NCBI GenBank assembly: GCA_020638905.1
Contig: JACKHP010000003.1
Coordinates: 186,001-250,000 of the forward strand
Direction of reading: 5' to 3'
Length of the DNA stretch: 64,000 nt
DNA from: Planctomycetota bacterium
GTDB lineage: Bacteria; Planctomycetota; B15-G4
Positions within the stretch are counted from its first letter, which is position 1; each line of letters starts with the position of its first letter. Below are positions 7,798 to 16,019 of this stretch, piece by piece. The notes beneath the pieces were generated by a model. The model had not been told where the DNA came from, ran no database searches, and saw only the letters and a program-made list of their open reading frames with translations. A program made the position numbers and the translations under genes.

Positions 7798-9453
7798 TCA
7801 TCCGTCGTGGGACACGTATCCGAGCGCGCGCAACTCCTCGATCGTCTCGGGGTCGAGCGTGTCGAGGTCGACCTGCTCGCCGCCGGCGCGTGCCGCGGCG
7901 TTGCGGGAGGCGAAATCGGCCATGCGCGCGCGGATCGGGCCGAGACTCGCGGCCTCGCGCAGCGCGCGGTCGTCGTGTTCGCCGGGATCTTCGTCGAGCC
8001 GGAAGAACTCCTCGAGGGCCCCGTCGTCGGGCAGGCGGCGAGCCGGCATGTGCAGCGTCACGCCGGGGACGAGCTCGGCGTCCGACGCGAACCCGCGCGG
8101 GACGCTCTCGGGGTTGAGCGCGCGGATCTCGGCGACGTGGTTGAGCAGTCCGTAGAGGCTGCGCGAGAGCTTCGCGAGCGACTCGCCCGGCCGCACGACG
8201 TGCTCGAACGGCTGGGCCTTCTCGCCGTCGTAGGACCGGTCACGGATGAGCTTGGAGCGGCCGTCGCTCACGGCCTCGAGGTCGATGCCGGTGAAGTCCA
8301 TCTCGGAGTAGGTCACGCCGGTCGCGCCGAGCGTGCCGCTGCGCAGCGCGCCGAGCAGGTCGCGGCCCTGGCACGAGCCGGGCAGCGGCAGGCCGCACGC
8401 GGCGAGGATCGTGGGCGCGATGTCCACGTGCCCCACGGGCACCGGCAGGCGTGCGGGCGCGGGCGCGGCCGCACGCGGCGCGCGCAGCACGAGCGGCACG
8501 CGCACCTGCTCCTCGTACAGGTCGGTGCCGTGCCCACGGAAGCCGTGGTCGTAGAGTCCCTCGCCGTGGTCGGCGGTGACGACCACGAGCATGTCGTCGA
8601 GCAGGCCGCGCGCACGCATGCCGTCGAAGAGCACGCCGAGCTGCTCGTCGCAGTAGCGCACCTCGCCCGAGTAGAGCCACTCGACGCGCGCCTCGTCGTC
8701 GGGCGTGCGGGCCGGTCCGAGACGGTCGAGCGCGGAGAGCTCGGCGCGCGACCCGTCGAAGCGCCCCGGGGGTTCGGGCGTCCGCATCAGGCGCGGATGC
8801 GGCAGGTACGGGTCGTGCGGGTCGATGTAGTGCAGGAAGAGGAAGAAGCGCTCGTCGGGTCCGAGGCCGTCGACCAGGGCCAGTCCTTCGCGCGTGACCT
8901 CTTCGGCGGGCGTGACCAGGAAGCCGTCGGGATAGCCGCGCTTCGGCAGACGCCACTCGAAGGTGTCGAAGCCCTGGCCGAAGCCGAAGGCCTTGCCCGC
9001 GTTGCCGTTGGTCGACACGGCGAGGCTCGTGTAGCCCGCGGCGCCGAGGCGCTCGGGGAGGGTCGTGACGTGCTCGGCCAGCACGTCCTGCTTGCCGAGC
9101 ACGCCGAGCGTGGTCGGGTACTGGCCGGTGAGGATCGAGGCCACCGACGGACGGGTCCAGCTCGAGGACGCGACCGTGTGGGTGAACACGAGACCCTCGG
9201 CGGCCAGTGCGTCGAGGCGCGGCGTGAGTCCGAGGGTCGAGCCGCAGGCTCCCACGTGGTCGGCGCGCAGCGTGTCGATCACCACGAGCAGCACGCCCCG
9301 CGGAGACCCGGGCGCCACCGCGGCGCTTCGGGAGGCGGACGTCCCCGGGTCGGACGGCGCGCACGCGGACGTCGCCAGGCACACCGCCACGAGACCCAGC
9401 ACGCGCGTCGGCGGCCATCGGACGAGCGAGACGTGTCGGGCAGCAGACGCCAT
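7798..9453 (-). CDS. sulfatase-fold lipoprotein with internal LysM-like segment
   Basis: ATG 9453 gives 551 residues. An N-terminal hydrophobic stretch ends in CLATSAC, a lipobox-like cleavage site at about residue 27, so the mature enzyme is probably lipid-anchored. The alkaline phosphatase/sulfatase fold is shown by LLVVIDTLRADHVG (metal ligand Asp), SWTRPSVASILTG (nucleophile loop), HYIDPHDPY and VVVTADHGEGLYDHG (metal ligands). The nucleophile position, normally Cys or Ser in formylglycine sulfatases, appears to be Thr, and the following Arg is Val. A phosphoesterase-type mechanism is therefore more likely than sulfatase. Around residues 400-450 is HVVRPGESLAKLSRSLYG followed by ELVPGVTLHMP, which matches a LysM peptidoglycan-binding repeat. 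The tail LDPETIEELRALGYV recurs in the sulfatase-fold protein at 36903-38306. Confidence 0.85.
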   Translation of the reverse strand: MASAARHVSLVRWPPTRVLGLVAVCLATSACAPSDPGTSASRSAAVAPGSPRGVLLVVIDTLRADHVGACGSTLGLTPRLDALAAEGLVFTHTVASSSWTRPSVASILTGQYPTTLGVLGKQDVLAEHVTTLPERLGAAGYTSLAVSTNGNAGKAFGFGQGFDTFEWRLPKRGYPDGFLVTPAEEVTREGLALVDGLGPDERFFLFLHYIDPHDPYLPHPRLMRTPEPPGRFDGSRAELSALDRLGPARTPDDEARVEWLYSGEVRYCDEQLGVLFDGMRARGLLDDMLVVVTADHGEGLYDHGFRGHGTDLYEEQVRVPLVLRAPRAAAPAPARLPVPVGHVDIAPTILAACGLPLPGSCQGRDLLGALRSGTLGATGVTYSEMDFTGIDLEAVSDGRSKLIRDRSYDGEKAQPFEHVVRPGESLAKLSRSLYGLLNHVAEIRALNPESVPRGFASDAELVPGVTLHMPARRLPDDGALEEFFRLDEDPGEHDDRALREAASLGPIRARMADFASRNAAARAGGEQVDLDTLDPETIEELRALGYVSHDG

Positions 9454-9641
9454 GCGGACCTCGTGGCACGAGACCCTCGTCCTACCCGCTCGCAACCCGA
9501 CGCACAACCCGTCGGGTGAGACCCGACCCGCTGCACCCACGCAAGGAAAGCGCCGCCCCACTCGGGAACACGGCGGCCTCGCGCGGGAGATCGGCCCGTC
9601 CCTCGGCGTCGAGCAGGCCGAAGAAGCCGGCCGCGCACCGC

Positions 9642-10163
9642 TCAGCGCCCGGTCAGGATCCGCAGCTGCGCCTGGGCGTACTCGGCCTCGGAGATCTCGT
9701 GCGCGTCGAACTGCGCGCGCAGCTCGCGGAAACGCTCCTGCGTGGTGAGCGCCACGTCCGACTTCGCCGGATCGCGTCCCGCGACGTGTTCGTCGAAGTA
9801 CCAGTCGAGCGCGTCGAAGAAGTCGGTGTAGTCGCTCTCGGGCCGGTTCGAGAACGGCAGGTTCCAACCCGCGCAGCGACTCTGGAAGTCGATGCGCGAG
9901 AAGCCCCACTCGACGTCGACGACCCGGATCTGCACCAGCGTGTCGCCGGTCCAGAGGTCCTCGTGGCGGGCGGACAGGGTGTGCTGGCGGGCGTCCTCGA
10001 CCACGACGTCGCCGAAGCAGTCGCGGGCGGCATGCTGCGCCAGCTCGAACAGCACGTCGCCGGGACCGTCGTACAGGCGTGGTGCGTGGTCGGCGTCGAG
10101 CCGCGTGTCGAGCGAGGAGCAGGACACCGGGATGATCAGCGCGAGGACGGCGAGTGCGCGCAT
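9642..10163 (-). CDS. lipoprotein with C-terminal SHOCT-like motif
   Basis: This 173-residue protein starts at ATG 10163. Residues 1-15 (MRALAVLALIIPVSC) are a signal peptide with a lipobox-like cysteine at 15. The middle is an uncharacterised alpha/beta region. The final 30 residues (FRELRAQFDAHEISEAEYAQ, then a short helix) follow the SHOCT pattern: a helix, then a short Ile-Ser/Thr-x-x-Glu-Tyr turn, then a second helix. SHOCT modules are short oligomerisation or anchoring tails. The ribosome-binding GGAGA sits in one arm of a perfect 8-bp inverted repeat (10169-10194), so translation may be controlled by the leader hairpin. Its function is otherwise unknown. Confidence 0.7.
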   Translation of the reverse strand: MRALAVLALIIPVSCSSLDTRLDADHAPRLYDGPGDVLFELAQHAARDCFGDVVVEDARQHTLSARHEDLWTGDTLVQIRVVDVEWGFSRIDFQSRCAGWNLPFSNRPESDYTDFFDALDWYFDEHVAGRDPAKSDVALTTQERFRELRAQFDAHEISEAEYAQAQLRILTGR

Positions 10164-10168
10164 CGCGT

Positions 10169-10194
10169 GTCTCCGATTGCGAGCTTTCGGAGAC
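10169..10194 (-). promoter_or_regulatory. inverted repeat covering the ribosome-binding site
   Basis: GTCTCCGA and TCGGAGAC form a perfect 8-bp inverted repeat around a 10-base loop. On the transcript the 3' arm contains GGAGA, the likely Shine-Dalgarno of the lipoprotein starting at 10163. Folding would hide it. An overlapping TAGTCT (10191-10196, minus strand) could instead be the -10 element, in which case the hairpin would not be fully transcribed. Confidence 0.45.
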
Positions 10195-10330
10195 TACTTA
10201 TCGGTTTGTACGTAACGCGAGATGGAGGCCATCTCGGCTCGGGCCCGCGCGTCCGGCGGGTCGAGCTGGACGTATCGCAACTCGCGCATATATGCCAGCC
10301 GCCCGGGCCCGCGCGTCCGCTCCGCCGCGC

Positions 10331-10942
10331 CTACTTCACCTGGACCAGGATCAGCAGTGCCGCGGCGACCACGGCGAGCACGGTCCAGATCTCGCCCAGT
10401 TCGTCGAACTTGGCCTTCGACCAGTGCTGCTTCTGCTCGCCCCACGGCGTCAGGCGCGGGATCACGAGCGGCACGTGGGCCGTCCAGTCGGCGTACGGCT
10501 GACCGTGGATCTTGAGCAGGCGGCTGCCCTCGACACGCTTCTTGCGCGGGATGTAGTACCCGAAGAAGACCAGCCAGAAGAGCCCCAGCAGCACGAGGTT
10601 GAGCGGGATCGTCGCGCCCCCGATGACCTGCTCGCGCCAGGCGATGAAGCAGAAGCCGGTGCCGAGCGCGAGGCGTCCGAAGTACAGCGGGTGCTGCACG
10701 TGCCGGTACGGACCGCTCGTCGAGAGCTCCTTGGTCTTGATCAGGTGTCCGGCGGCCCAGACGCGGAACAGCAGCCCCAGCGCGAGGCACGGCAGCCCGA
10801 GGATCATGCCCAGCCGCGTGGGCTGCGCGATGTACACGAGCGCCGCGAGGAACGCGCAGGCCGTCAACGCGCGCAGGATGTTCAGCGCGCCGCGCTTCTG
10901 GATCTTGTTGCCCAGGCTGTCGGTCAGGCTGGTCTCGGTCAT
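10331..10942 (-). CDS. isoprenylcysteine carboxyl methyltransferase-like membrane protein
   Basis: The 203-residue protein starts at ATG 10942. It has four or five hydrophobic helices (residues about 20-37, 45-60, 80-97, 105-125, 180-200). The diagnostic cofactor motif of the ICMT/PEMT membrane methyltransferase group, TSGPYRHVQHPLYFGRL, lies at about residues 75-92. The short conserved tail element is present as LLKIHGQPYADWTAHVPLVI. Members methylate small or lipid substrates using S-adenosylmethionine within the membrane. Bacterial substrates are mostly unknown. It lies 26 bases downstream of the kinase-like gene at 10969-11757 and is probably its operon partner. Confidence 0.8.
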   Translation of the reverse strand: MTETSLTDSLGNKIQKRGALNILRALTACAFLAALVYIAQPTRLGMILGLPCLALGLLFRVWAAGHLIKTKELSTSGPYRHVQHPLYFGRLALGTGFCFIAWREQVIGGATIPLNLVLLGLFWLVFFGYYIPRKKRVEGSRLLKIHGQPYADWTAHVPLVIPRLTPWGEQKQHWSKAKFDELGEIWTVLAVVAAALLILVQVK

Positions 10943-10968
10943 CGGCTCTCGTTTCGGTGAAGGAGGTC

Positions 10969-11757
10969 TCAGCGCGCGCGCTGCCTGCCGCCGCGGGCGC
11001 GCTTGCGGTCGTGCACCCACGTACGCCACGCGCGCCCGACGCGCGACACGCGCGCCATCGGCCCGTCGAGCGCGCGGCCCTGGCTCTCGTCGAGCGGCAG
11101 GCCGAGCTGCTGGCGGATCTTCGCGATGCAGTAGCGATCGAGGGCGAGCAGTCGCCGGCGCATGATACGCCGCCAGCCCGTGCGCACATCGAGCGCGTTC
11201 TCGAAGTCGACCAGGCCGACTTCGCCCGCGTCGTCCACGAGCACGTTGTTGCGGTGGATGTCGCCCACCACGAAGCCGCGCGCGTGGATCTCGTCGACGA
11301 TCGCTTCCAGCTGCCCGAGCACGCTCTCGGGCACGCCGCGCCGCGGCAGATCGCGCAGCTTGACGCCGGGCAGCCGCGTCATGACGAGTCCCGCCGGCCA
11401 GCTCGCGAGCAGCCGAGGGATGCCCACCACGCCGTCGAGCGCCGCGAGCGCGCGCGTCTCGTTGCGGTGTGCCCAGCGGGCGTACACGCCGCGCAGTCCC
11501 GCGAGGGCGCGCGTGCGGTCCTTGCAGACGACGAACGCGCCGTCGCGCTCGGCCACGCCCAGCACGGCCTTGCCCTCGTTGCGCTCGGTGACGAGCCGGC
11601 GCCAGTCGAGGCCGTCCCACGGGGCGGGCAGGCCGGCGAGCCGGACGGGTTCGCGCGCCGCGAGCTCGAGCCGCTCGTCGGACTCGCCGTCGGGCGCGTC
11701 GTGCACGTCGGCGGACGGATCACGAGCCGGGCGCGCGTCCCGCGCGGGGACGTCCAT
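10969..11757 (-). CDS. RIO/Bud32-like kinase
   Basis: The catalytic core is clear: GKAVLGVAERDGAFVVCKDR (candidate ATP lysine), NETRALAALDG, LVMTRLPGVKLRDLP (hinge), GFVVGDIHRNNVLVDDAGEV (Gly-Asp-x-x-x-x-Asn catalytic loop) and LVDFENAL (metal loop). Unlike the two kinase-like genes at 6056-7769, all catalytic residues are conserved. The start is uncertain. ATG 11757 gives 262 residues and is preferred because a TAGGAT element at 11870-11875 overlaps the alternative ATG 11871. The C-terminal 60 residues are strongly basic. The substrate could be a sugar, lipid or protein. It is followed after 26 bases by the ICMT-like gene, so the two may modify the same membrane component. Confidence 0.8.
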   Translation of the reverse strand: MDVPARDARPARDPSADVHDAPDGESDERLELAAREPVRLAGLPAPWDGLDWRRLVTERNEGKAVLGVAERDGAFVVCKDRTRALAGLRGVYARWAHRNETRALAALDGVVGIPRLLASWPAGLVMTRLPGVKLRDLPRRGVPESVLGQLEAIVDEIHARGFVVGDIHRNNVLVDDAGEVGLVDFENALDVRTGWRRIMRRRLLALDRYCIAKIRQQLGLPLDESQGRALDGPMARVSRVGRAWRTWVHDRKRARGGRQRAR

Positions 11758-11869
11758 CAGCGAGTCCACGTCCTGCCGTCCATGCGACGCTCCGGCGGCC
11801 CGGCGCGAGGGTCCGGTGCCCCCGCCGCCCGCGACGGACGCCCCGCGCCCGCCCGGCCACTCGAAGCGC

Positions 11870-11875
11870 ATCCTA
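11870..11875 (-). promoter_or_regulatory. putative -10 element (TAGGAT)
   Basis: TAGGAT on the minus strand, 112 bases upstream of the kinase start at 11757. It overlaps another in-frame ATG (11871), which argues that translation starts further downstream. Confidence 0.3.
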
Positions 11876-11985
11876 CCGGCTCGAGGCCCCGGATCGGAGC
11901 CTCGCGTCCGGTCGGGATCGACGCGGGCCGACACGTCGAGGAGGCGGCCCGTGCCGCCCCGGGGTCGGACGCCGCGGACCCGGGC

Positions 11986-13338
11986 TCAGCGCATGCCGCC
12001 GCCCGCGCCGGCCGGGGCGTCGTCCTTCGGCTCGACGCCGCTCGAGGCACCCGCGTCGTCCGCCGGCGGCTCGGCCCCGGGCGCGTCGCTGCCACCGTCC
12101 GTCGCCGGGACGTCGACCGCGCCGTCCTGCGACATCATCGCCTTCAGCTGCTCGAGCGTCGCGGCGTCGAGACCCTCGGGCAGCGCGACGTCGGTCCCGT
12201 CGGCACCGGGTGCGAACGGCGCGCCGGAGGGAGCCGCCGCCGTGTCGTCGGCGCTCGGCAGGGGCTTCAGCAGGTCGTCGAGCCGCTTGTCGAGCGCGCT
12301 CGCGCGCCAGCTCGCCAGCTCGAACGTGCGTCCCGCCAGGCGCTCGGCGAGGGACTTCGTCGCGGCCGCGTCGGCGCTCGCGTCGTCGGCGCGCGTCACC
12401 TCGATGCGCACGTAGTGCTTGCCGTCGTGCTCGGTGAGACGCAGCGCGTAGGTGACGCCGTCGGTCGCGACGAAGCGCGCCTCGGTCCACTCGGCGTCGT
12501 CGGGGACGGCGTCGGGCTTCGCCACGCCGTCGAGGTCGAGCCGCGCCAGCGCGCCGGCCAGGCTCGAGAGCACGTACGTGCTGCGCAGCTCGCGTCCTTC
12601 GGGCAGGTCGCGCAGCGTCCACTCGGGGGCCTTCGGCGTCGCGTCGGCTGCGGCGGCCGCCGCAACCGCGGCGTCTTCGTCGCTCGCGTCGGCAGGCGGC
12701 TGCGGCGCCGGCTCTTCCGGCTTGCGCTCGACGGTGAGCGTCTCACCGTCGGGATGCGTCACGACCACGCTCGCGATCTGCTCGGCCGGCACGCGCAGGA
12801 GCTGCTTGTCGGCCCAGCGCGCGATCTCGCCGGGCACCTCGAGCTTGCCGTCCACCTGCCAGCTCTGGTCATCGCCCTCCTTGCGTACGAAGAGAGAGGG
12901 CGGCGTCCCGGGACGGCTCTCGCCCACGATCACGTCGGCCAGCACGGCGCCGTTCGCGTCCTCGAGCTTCAATCCGGTGGACGTGGCGCCCCCGCCCGGC
13001 TCGGCCAGGCCGAGCTGCGCGTGCTTCTCGGGCTTGGCGGTCATCGCCGCGCGCAGCGTGAGGTCGGCCAGTCCCGTGATGGCCGCCTTGACCGTGGCGA
13101 AGTCGGCCGGATGGCCGTCCCACGCGTCGAGCGTCCAGCCGGCGTCGGCGCGGCGCACCACGAAGTCGCCGTCGGCGCCGCGCACGGTGAGCGTGGCCAC
13201 GTCGTTCACGTGCGCCGCGAGCTCGGGCAGGAAGGGACGTCCCACCTCGGGCGCGGGCGCGCCGGCGTTCTCGTGCCGCATCACGGCGAAGATCGCGAGC
13301 ACGACGACGATCACGGTTGCGATCGAGAGCATCTTCAT
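11986..13338 (-). CDS. DUF4340 domain protein, last gene of a Gld-type ABC operon
   Basis: The 450-residue protein starts at ATG 13338, 28 bases after the GldG-like gene. Residues 1-20 (MKMLSIATVIVVVLAIFAVM) are an N-terminal anchor. The body shows the DUF4340 pattern: short beta-rich repeats with VATLTVRGADGDFVVRRADAGW, LADLTLRAAMTAKPEKHAQLGL and IASVVVTHPDGETLTVERK. DUF4340 proteins commonly follow gldG genes in planctomycetes and other phyla and probably form the periplasmic part of the exporter. The last 70 residues are a low-complexity Ala/Pro/Asp/Gly tail (PADDAGASSGVEPKDDAPAG). There is a long Ala-rich insertion around residue 225-245. Confidence 0.85.
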   Translation of the reverse strand: MKMLSIATVIVVVLAIFAVMRHENAGAPAPEVGRPFLPELAAHVNDVATLTVRGADGDFVVRRADAGWTLDAWDGHPADFATVKAAITGLADLTLRAAMTAKPEKHAQLGLAEPGGGATSTGLKLEDANGAVLADVIVGESRPGTPPSLFVRKEGDDQSWQVDGKLEVPGEIARWADKQLLRVPAEQIASVVVTHPDGETLTVERKPEEPAPQPPADASDEDAAVAAAAAADATPKAPEWTLRDLPEGRELRSTYVLSSLAGALARLDLDGVAKPDAVPDDAEWTEARFVATDGVTYALRLTEHDGKHYVRIEVTRADDASADAAATKSLAERLAGRTFELASWRASALDKRLDDLLKPLPSADDTAAAPSGAPFAPGADGTDVALPEGLDAATLEQLKAMMSQDGAVDVPATDGGSDAPGAEPPADDAGASSGVEPKDDAPAGAGGGMR

Positions 13339-13366
13339 CGGTCGTCTCCTGGGTCGGCCGGCGCGA

Positions 13367-15286
13367 TCACGAACGCTTCAGGAAACCGCGCACCGCCGCC
13401 GCGACGAGCAGCAGCAGCGGGATGCCGGCCATGTTCAGCCCGCTCAACAGGGTCTGCGTGTCCTCGATGTCCTTGCGCAGCTCGTGGCGCACCGAGCGCA
13501 GCTCCTTGCGCGTCGCGATGCGATCCTGCTCGAAGCCTTCGATCTCCGCCTCCTGTTCCTTGGTCAGGATCATGCTCGACGCGTCGTCGCCGCGCTGGCG
13601 CTGCAGGTCGTTCAGCCGGCGCTCGGTGTCGGAGAGCCGTGCCTGCAGATCCTGCTCCTTCTCGAGGAAGCGCTGGTCGGCCTCCTTGCGCAGCTCCTCG
13701 AGCTTGGTGAACGGACGCTGGAAGCTGCCGCGTCCGCGCACCTCGACCAGGTCGGTGCTGCCGCCCAGGCTGTCGAGCGCGTTGATCACGAAGTCGGCGT
13801 TGTCGGCCGTGGGCATCGCCATCTGCATGCCGAGCAGGCTCTGCACGCGCACCCACCAGCGGTCGGCCAGCATGTCGGCGTCGGCCACCACGATCACGTG
13901 GATGTCGTCCGTCGACTCGACCAGCGGCGCCGCGGCCGTGGCGTCCTTCGCGGCGTCCTCGCCCTCGGCCTCGGCCGCCGCGTCGTCCGCGCCGGACGGC
14001 TTGCCGCCGGGGAAGGCCGTCTTCGCCTTGCCGAACACGCGCGCCGCGAGCACCTGCGGGACGCCGCCCGGCTGGTAGTCGGCCAGCAGCTTCTTCGGGT
14101 CGGGGAAGAAGCGCACCGTGCTCGCGTCCAGCAGCGACGCGTCGTCGCCGGTGGTGACGAGCGGCGTGAACTCCGTCGTCGCGCCCTCGGCCTTCGAGAG
14201 CGCACCCGGCACGCCGAAGCGCAGCGCGGTGAGGTTCGTGAGCACCGGGTCGTCGGCGGCCATCGCCTCGGGGCCCATCTCGAGGAACAGGACGTAGTCG
14301 AGCACCTCGGGACGCGGTCCCGAGCCGGCGTTGACCTGCATCGCCGCCGCGCGGTCGGCCAGCACCTTCTCGGGGTCGTACTTCACGCCCCACGCCTTCA
14401 AGAGCGGCTCGAGGTCGGACGAGCGCGGCGTCCCCATGCCGGCCAGCGGGTTGCTCGGATCGCTCGGGGTCGGCTGCTCCTCGCAGTGCGGGTCGACGAA
14501 CACGAGCGCACGTCCGCCGCCCAGCACGAACTGGTCGATCGACCAGAGCATGTCCTGGCTGAGCCCCTGCGGGTGGACGAGCACGAGCACGTCGACGTCG
14601 TCGGGCAGCGCGTCGGCGCCCGGGTCGATGTCGTGCACCTCGAAGGTCTGCTGGATCTGCTGCAGGATCATCCACGGCGGGTCGCCCTGGGGCGGACGTC
14701 CCGGCATCTGCGGCTCGCCGCCGCCCTCGAGCGGCAGCGTGGAGAGCAGCCCGACCACGGGCTTCTCGGGGTGCGCGAGCTTGTAGAGAAGCTGCGAGAC
14801 GTCGTACTCGAGGAACTCTTCCCGGCGCGGGTCGAAGAACGGGATGACCTCCTGCGCGCCCGTCGCGTCGGACACCACGAGGCCGAAGTAGAGCACGTCG
14901 CCCGCGTCGTTGAGCGGCGCGCCCTGGAGTCCGGCGCCCATGGCCAGGTCCTCGTCCTCGCTGAACGGGGCGGGGTCGATCACCTGCAGCTCGAGCATGC
15001 CGTGCGACGACGCGGCGTACTCCTCGAGCAGCTCGCGCACGCGTGTCGCGTAGGTCTCGAGCCGTCGCACGTCGTTGCCGAGCGAGTCGCTGAAGAAGAA
15101 CTGCATGTGCACGGGTTCGTCGAACGACGCCGCGATGCGCTTGCTGCCGTCGGTGAGCGTGTACAGCCCGCCTTCGGTCAGGTCGACGCGCGCCGATCCG
15201 AGCGCGAGATCGGACACCATCTGCAGGGCCAGGAACAGCACGACCACGAGGACCACGGCCTCGGGCCTCAGCACGGAACGCTTCAT
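13367..15286 (-). CDS. GldG-like substrate-binding component of ABC exporter
   Basis: The 639-residue protein starts at ATG 15286, 16 bases after the permease gene. It has an N-terminal membrane segment (about residues 10-27, AVVLVVVLFLALQMVSD). The GldG/ABC-type_uncharacterised extracellular domain contains VDLTEGGLYTLTDGSKRIA, the family signature for this group. DVDVLVLVHPQGLSQDMLWS and VLGGGRALVFVDPHCEE are the typical Rossmann-like substrate-binding half. A C-terminal coiled coil (about residues 540-610, with alternating Lys/Glu/Arg) precedes a final membrane helix (MAGIPLLLLVAAAVRGF). In Bacteroidetes GldA/F/G supports gliding. Outside that phylum the substrate is unknown. Confidence 0.9.
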   Translation of the reverse strand: MKRSVLRPEAVVLVVVLFLALQMVSDLALGSARVDLTEGGLYTLTDGSKRIAASFDEPVHMQFFFSDSLGNDVRRLETYATRVRELLEEYAASSHGMLELQVIDPAPFSEDEDLAMGAGLQGAPLNDAGDVLYFGLVVSDATGAQEVIPFFDPRREEFLEYDVSQLLYKLAHPEKPVVGLLSTLPLEGGGEPQMPGRPPQGDPPWMILQQIQQTFEVHDIDPGADALPDDVDVLVLVHPQGLSQDMLWSIDQFVLGGGRALVFVDPHCEEQPTPSDPSNPLAGMGTPRSSDLEPLLKAWGVKYDPEKVLADRAAAMQVNAGSGPRPEVLDYVLFLEMGPEAMAADDPVLTNLTALRFGVPGALSKAEGATTEFTPLVTTGDDASLLDASTVRFFPDPKKLLADYQPGGVPQVLAARVFGKAKTAFPGGKPSGADDAAAEAEGEDAAKDATAAAPLVESTDDIHVIVVADADMLADRWWVRVQSLLGMQMAMPTADNADFVINALDSLGGSTDLVEVRGRGSFQRPFTKLEELRKEADQRFLEKEQDLQARLSDTERRLNDLQRQRGDDASSMILTKEQEAEIEGFEQDRIATRKELRSVRHELRKDIEDTQTLLSGLNMAGIPLLLLVAAAVRGFLKRS

Positions 15287-15302
15287 GGGATCACGATCTC
15301 CG

Positions 15303-16019
15303 TCACGCGGCCTTGCGACGCTGGACGACCACCGCGTTCACGAACAGCCAGAGCGCGATGAAGCTGGCGAAGAAGACGAGGTCGCGCAGCTCGACGACCC
15401 CGCGCACGATCGACTGGAAGTGGTCGAGCGGGCTCACCGTCGCGAGCGTGTCGCTCGCGGCGTCGGGCAGCCACGCCACCACGTACGAGAGGATGATGAA
15501 CAGCCCGAGGGTGGCCACGGTGACCACGAAGGCGATCACCTGGTTCTTGGTCAGCGCCGAGACCGACGCCCCCACGGCCAGGAACGCGCCGGCCATCAGG
15601 AAGCCCACCAGGTAGCCCGCGGCGATCACGCCGTTGTCGGGGTCGCCCAGCCAGTTCACCGTGAGCCACATGGGGAAGGTGCCGGCCAGCGCGATGCCCG
15701 AGAAGGCCCACGCCGCGAGGAACTTGCCCATCACGGCCTCGCCCATCGAGATCGGCAGCGTCATGAGCAGCTCGATCGTCCCCGACTGCCGCTCCTCGGA
15801 CCACAGCCGCATCGAGACCGCCGGCACGAGCACCAGGAACAGCATCGGCAGGCTCTGGAAGAACGGCTCGAGGTCGGCCTGTCCGCGCTCGAAGTAGCCC
15901 GAGAGCGGGAACGTGAGCAGGCCCGCGAGCCCCAGGAAGACCGCGATGAAGACGTACGCGATGGGCGTCGCGAAGTAGCTCTTCAGCTCGCGCTTGAAGA
16001 CGGCCAGCGTGACGTTCAC
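15303..16019 (-). CDS. ABC-2 type permease, GldF-like
   Basis: This 238-residue integral membrane protein has six hydrophobic helices. The start is a GTG at 16019 whose GTGA overlaps the stop of the ATPase gene by four bases, a translational-coupling arrangement. The ABC-2 signature region is RLWSEERQSGTIELLMTLPI at about residue 70-90, the cytoplasmic coupling element, followed by MGEAVMGKFLAAWAF. The family exports polymers, lipids or proteins as a dimer driven by the adjacent ATPase. Length and helix count are normal for the GldF class. Confidence 0.9.
   Translation of the reverse strand: MNVTLAVFKRELKSYFATPIAYVFIAVFLGLAGLLTFPLSGYFERGQADLEPFFQSLPMLFLVLVPAVSMRLWSEERQSGTIELLMTLPISMGEAVMGKFLAAWAFSGIALAGTFPMWLTVNWLGDPDNGVIAAGYLVGFLMAGAFLAVGASVSALTKNQVIAFVVTVATLGLFIILSYVVAWLPDAASDTLATVSPLDHFQSIVRGVVELRDLVFFASFIALWLFVNAVVVQRRKAA

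Noticed and set aside
7777..9519. 580-codon plus-strand open frame
   Set aside because: It lies antisense to the sulfatase-fold lipoprotein, whose metal-site motifs and lipobox identify the true strand.
10208..10320. Possible short tandem duplication (GGGCCCGCGCGTCCG twice, 64 bases apart) in an intergenic region
   Set aside because: Only the GC-rich core is repeated and the flanks differ in register, so chance in GC-rich sequence is enough. The GCATATATGC palindrome beside it is also a single short copy.
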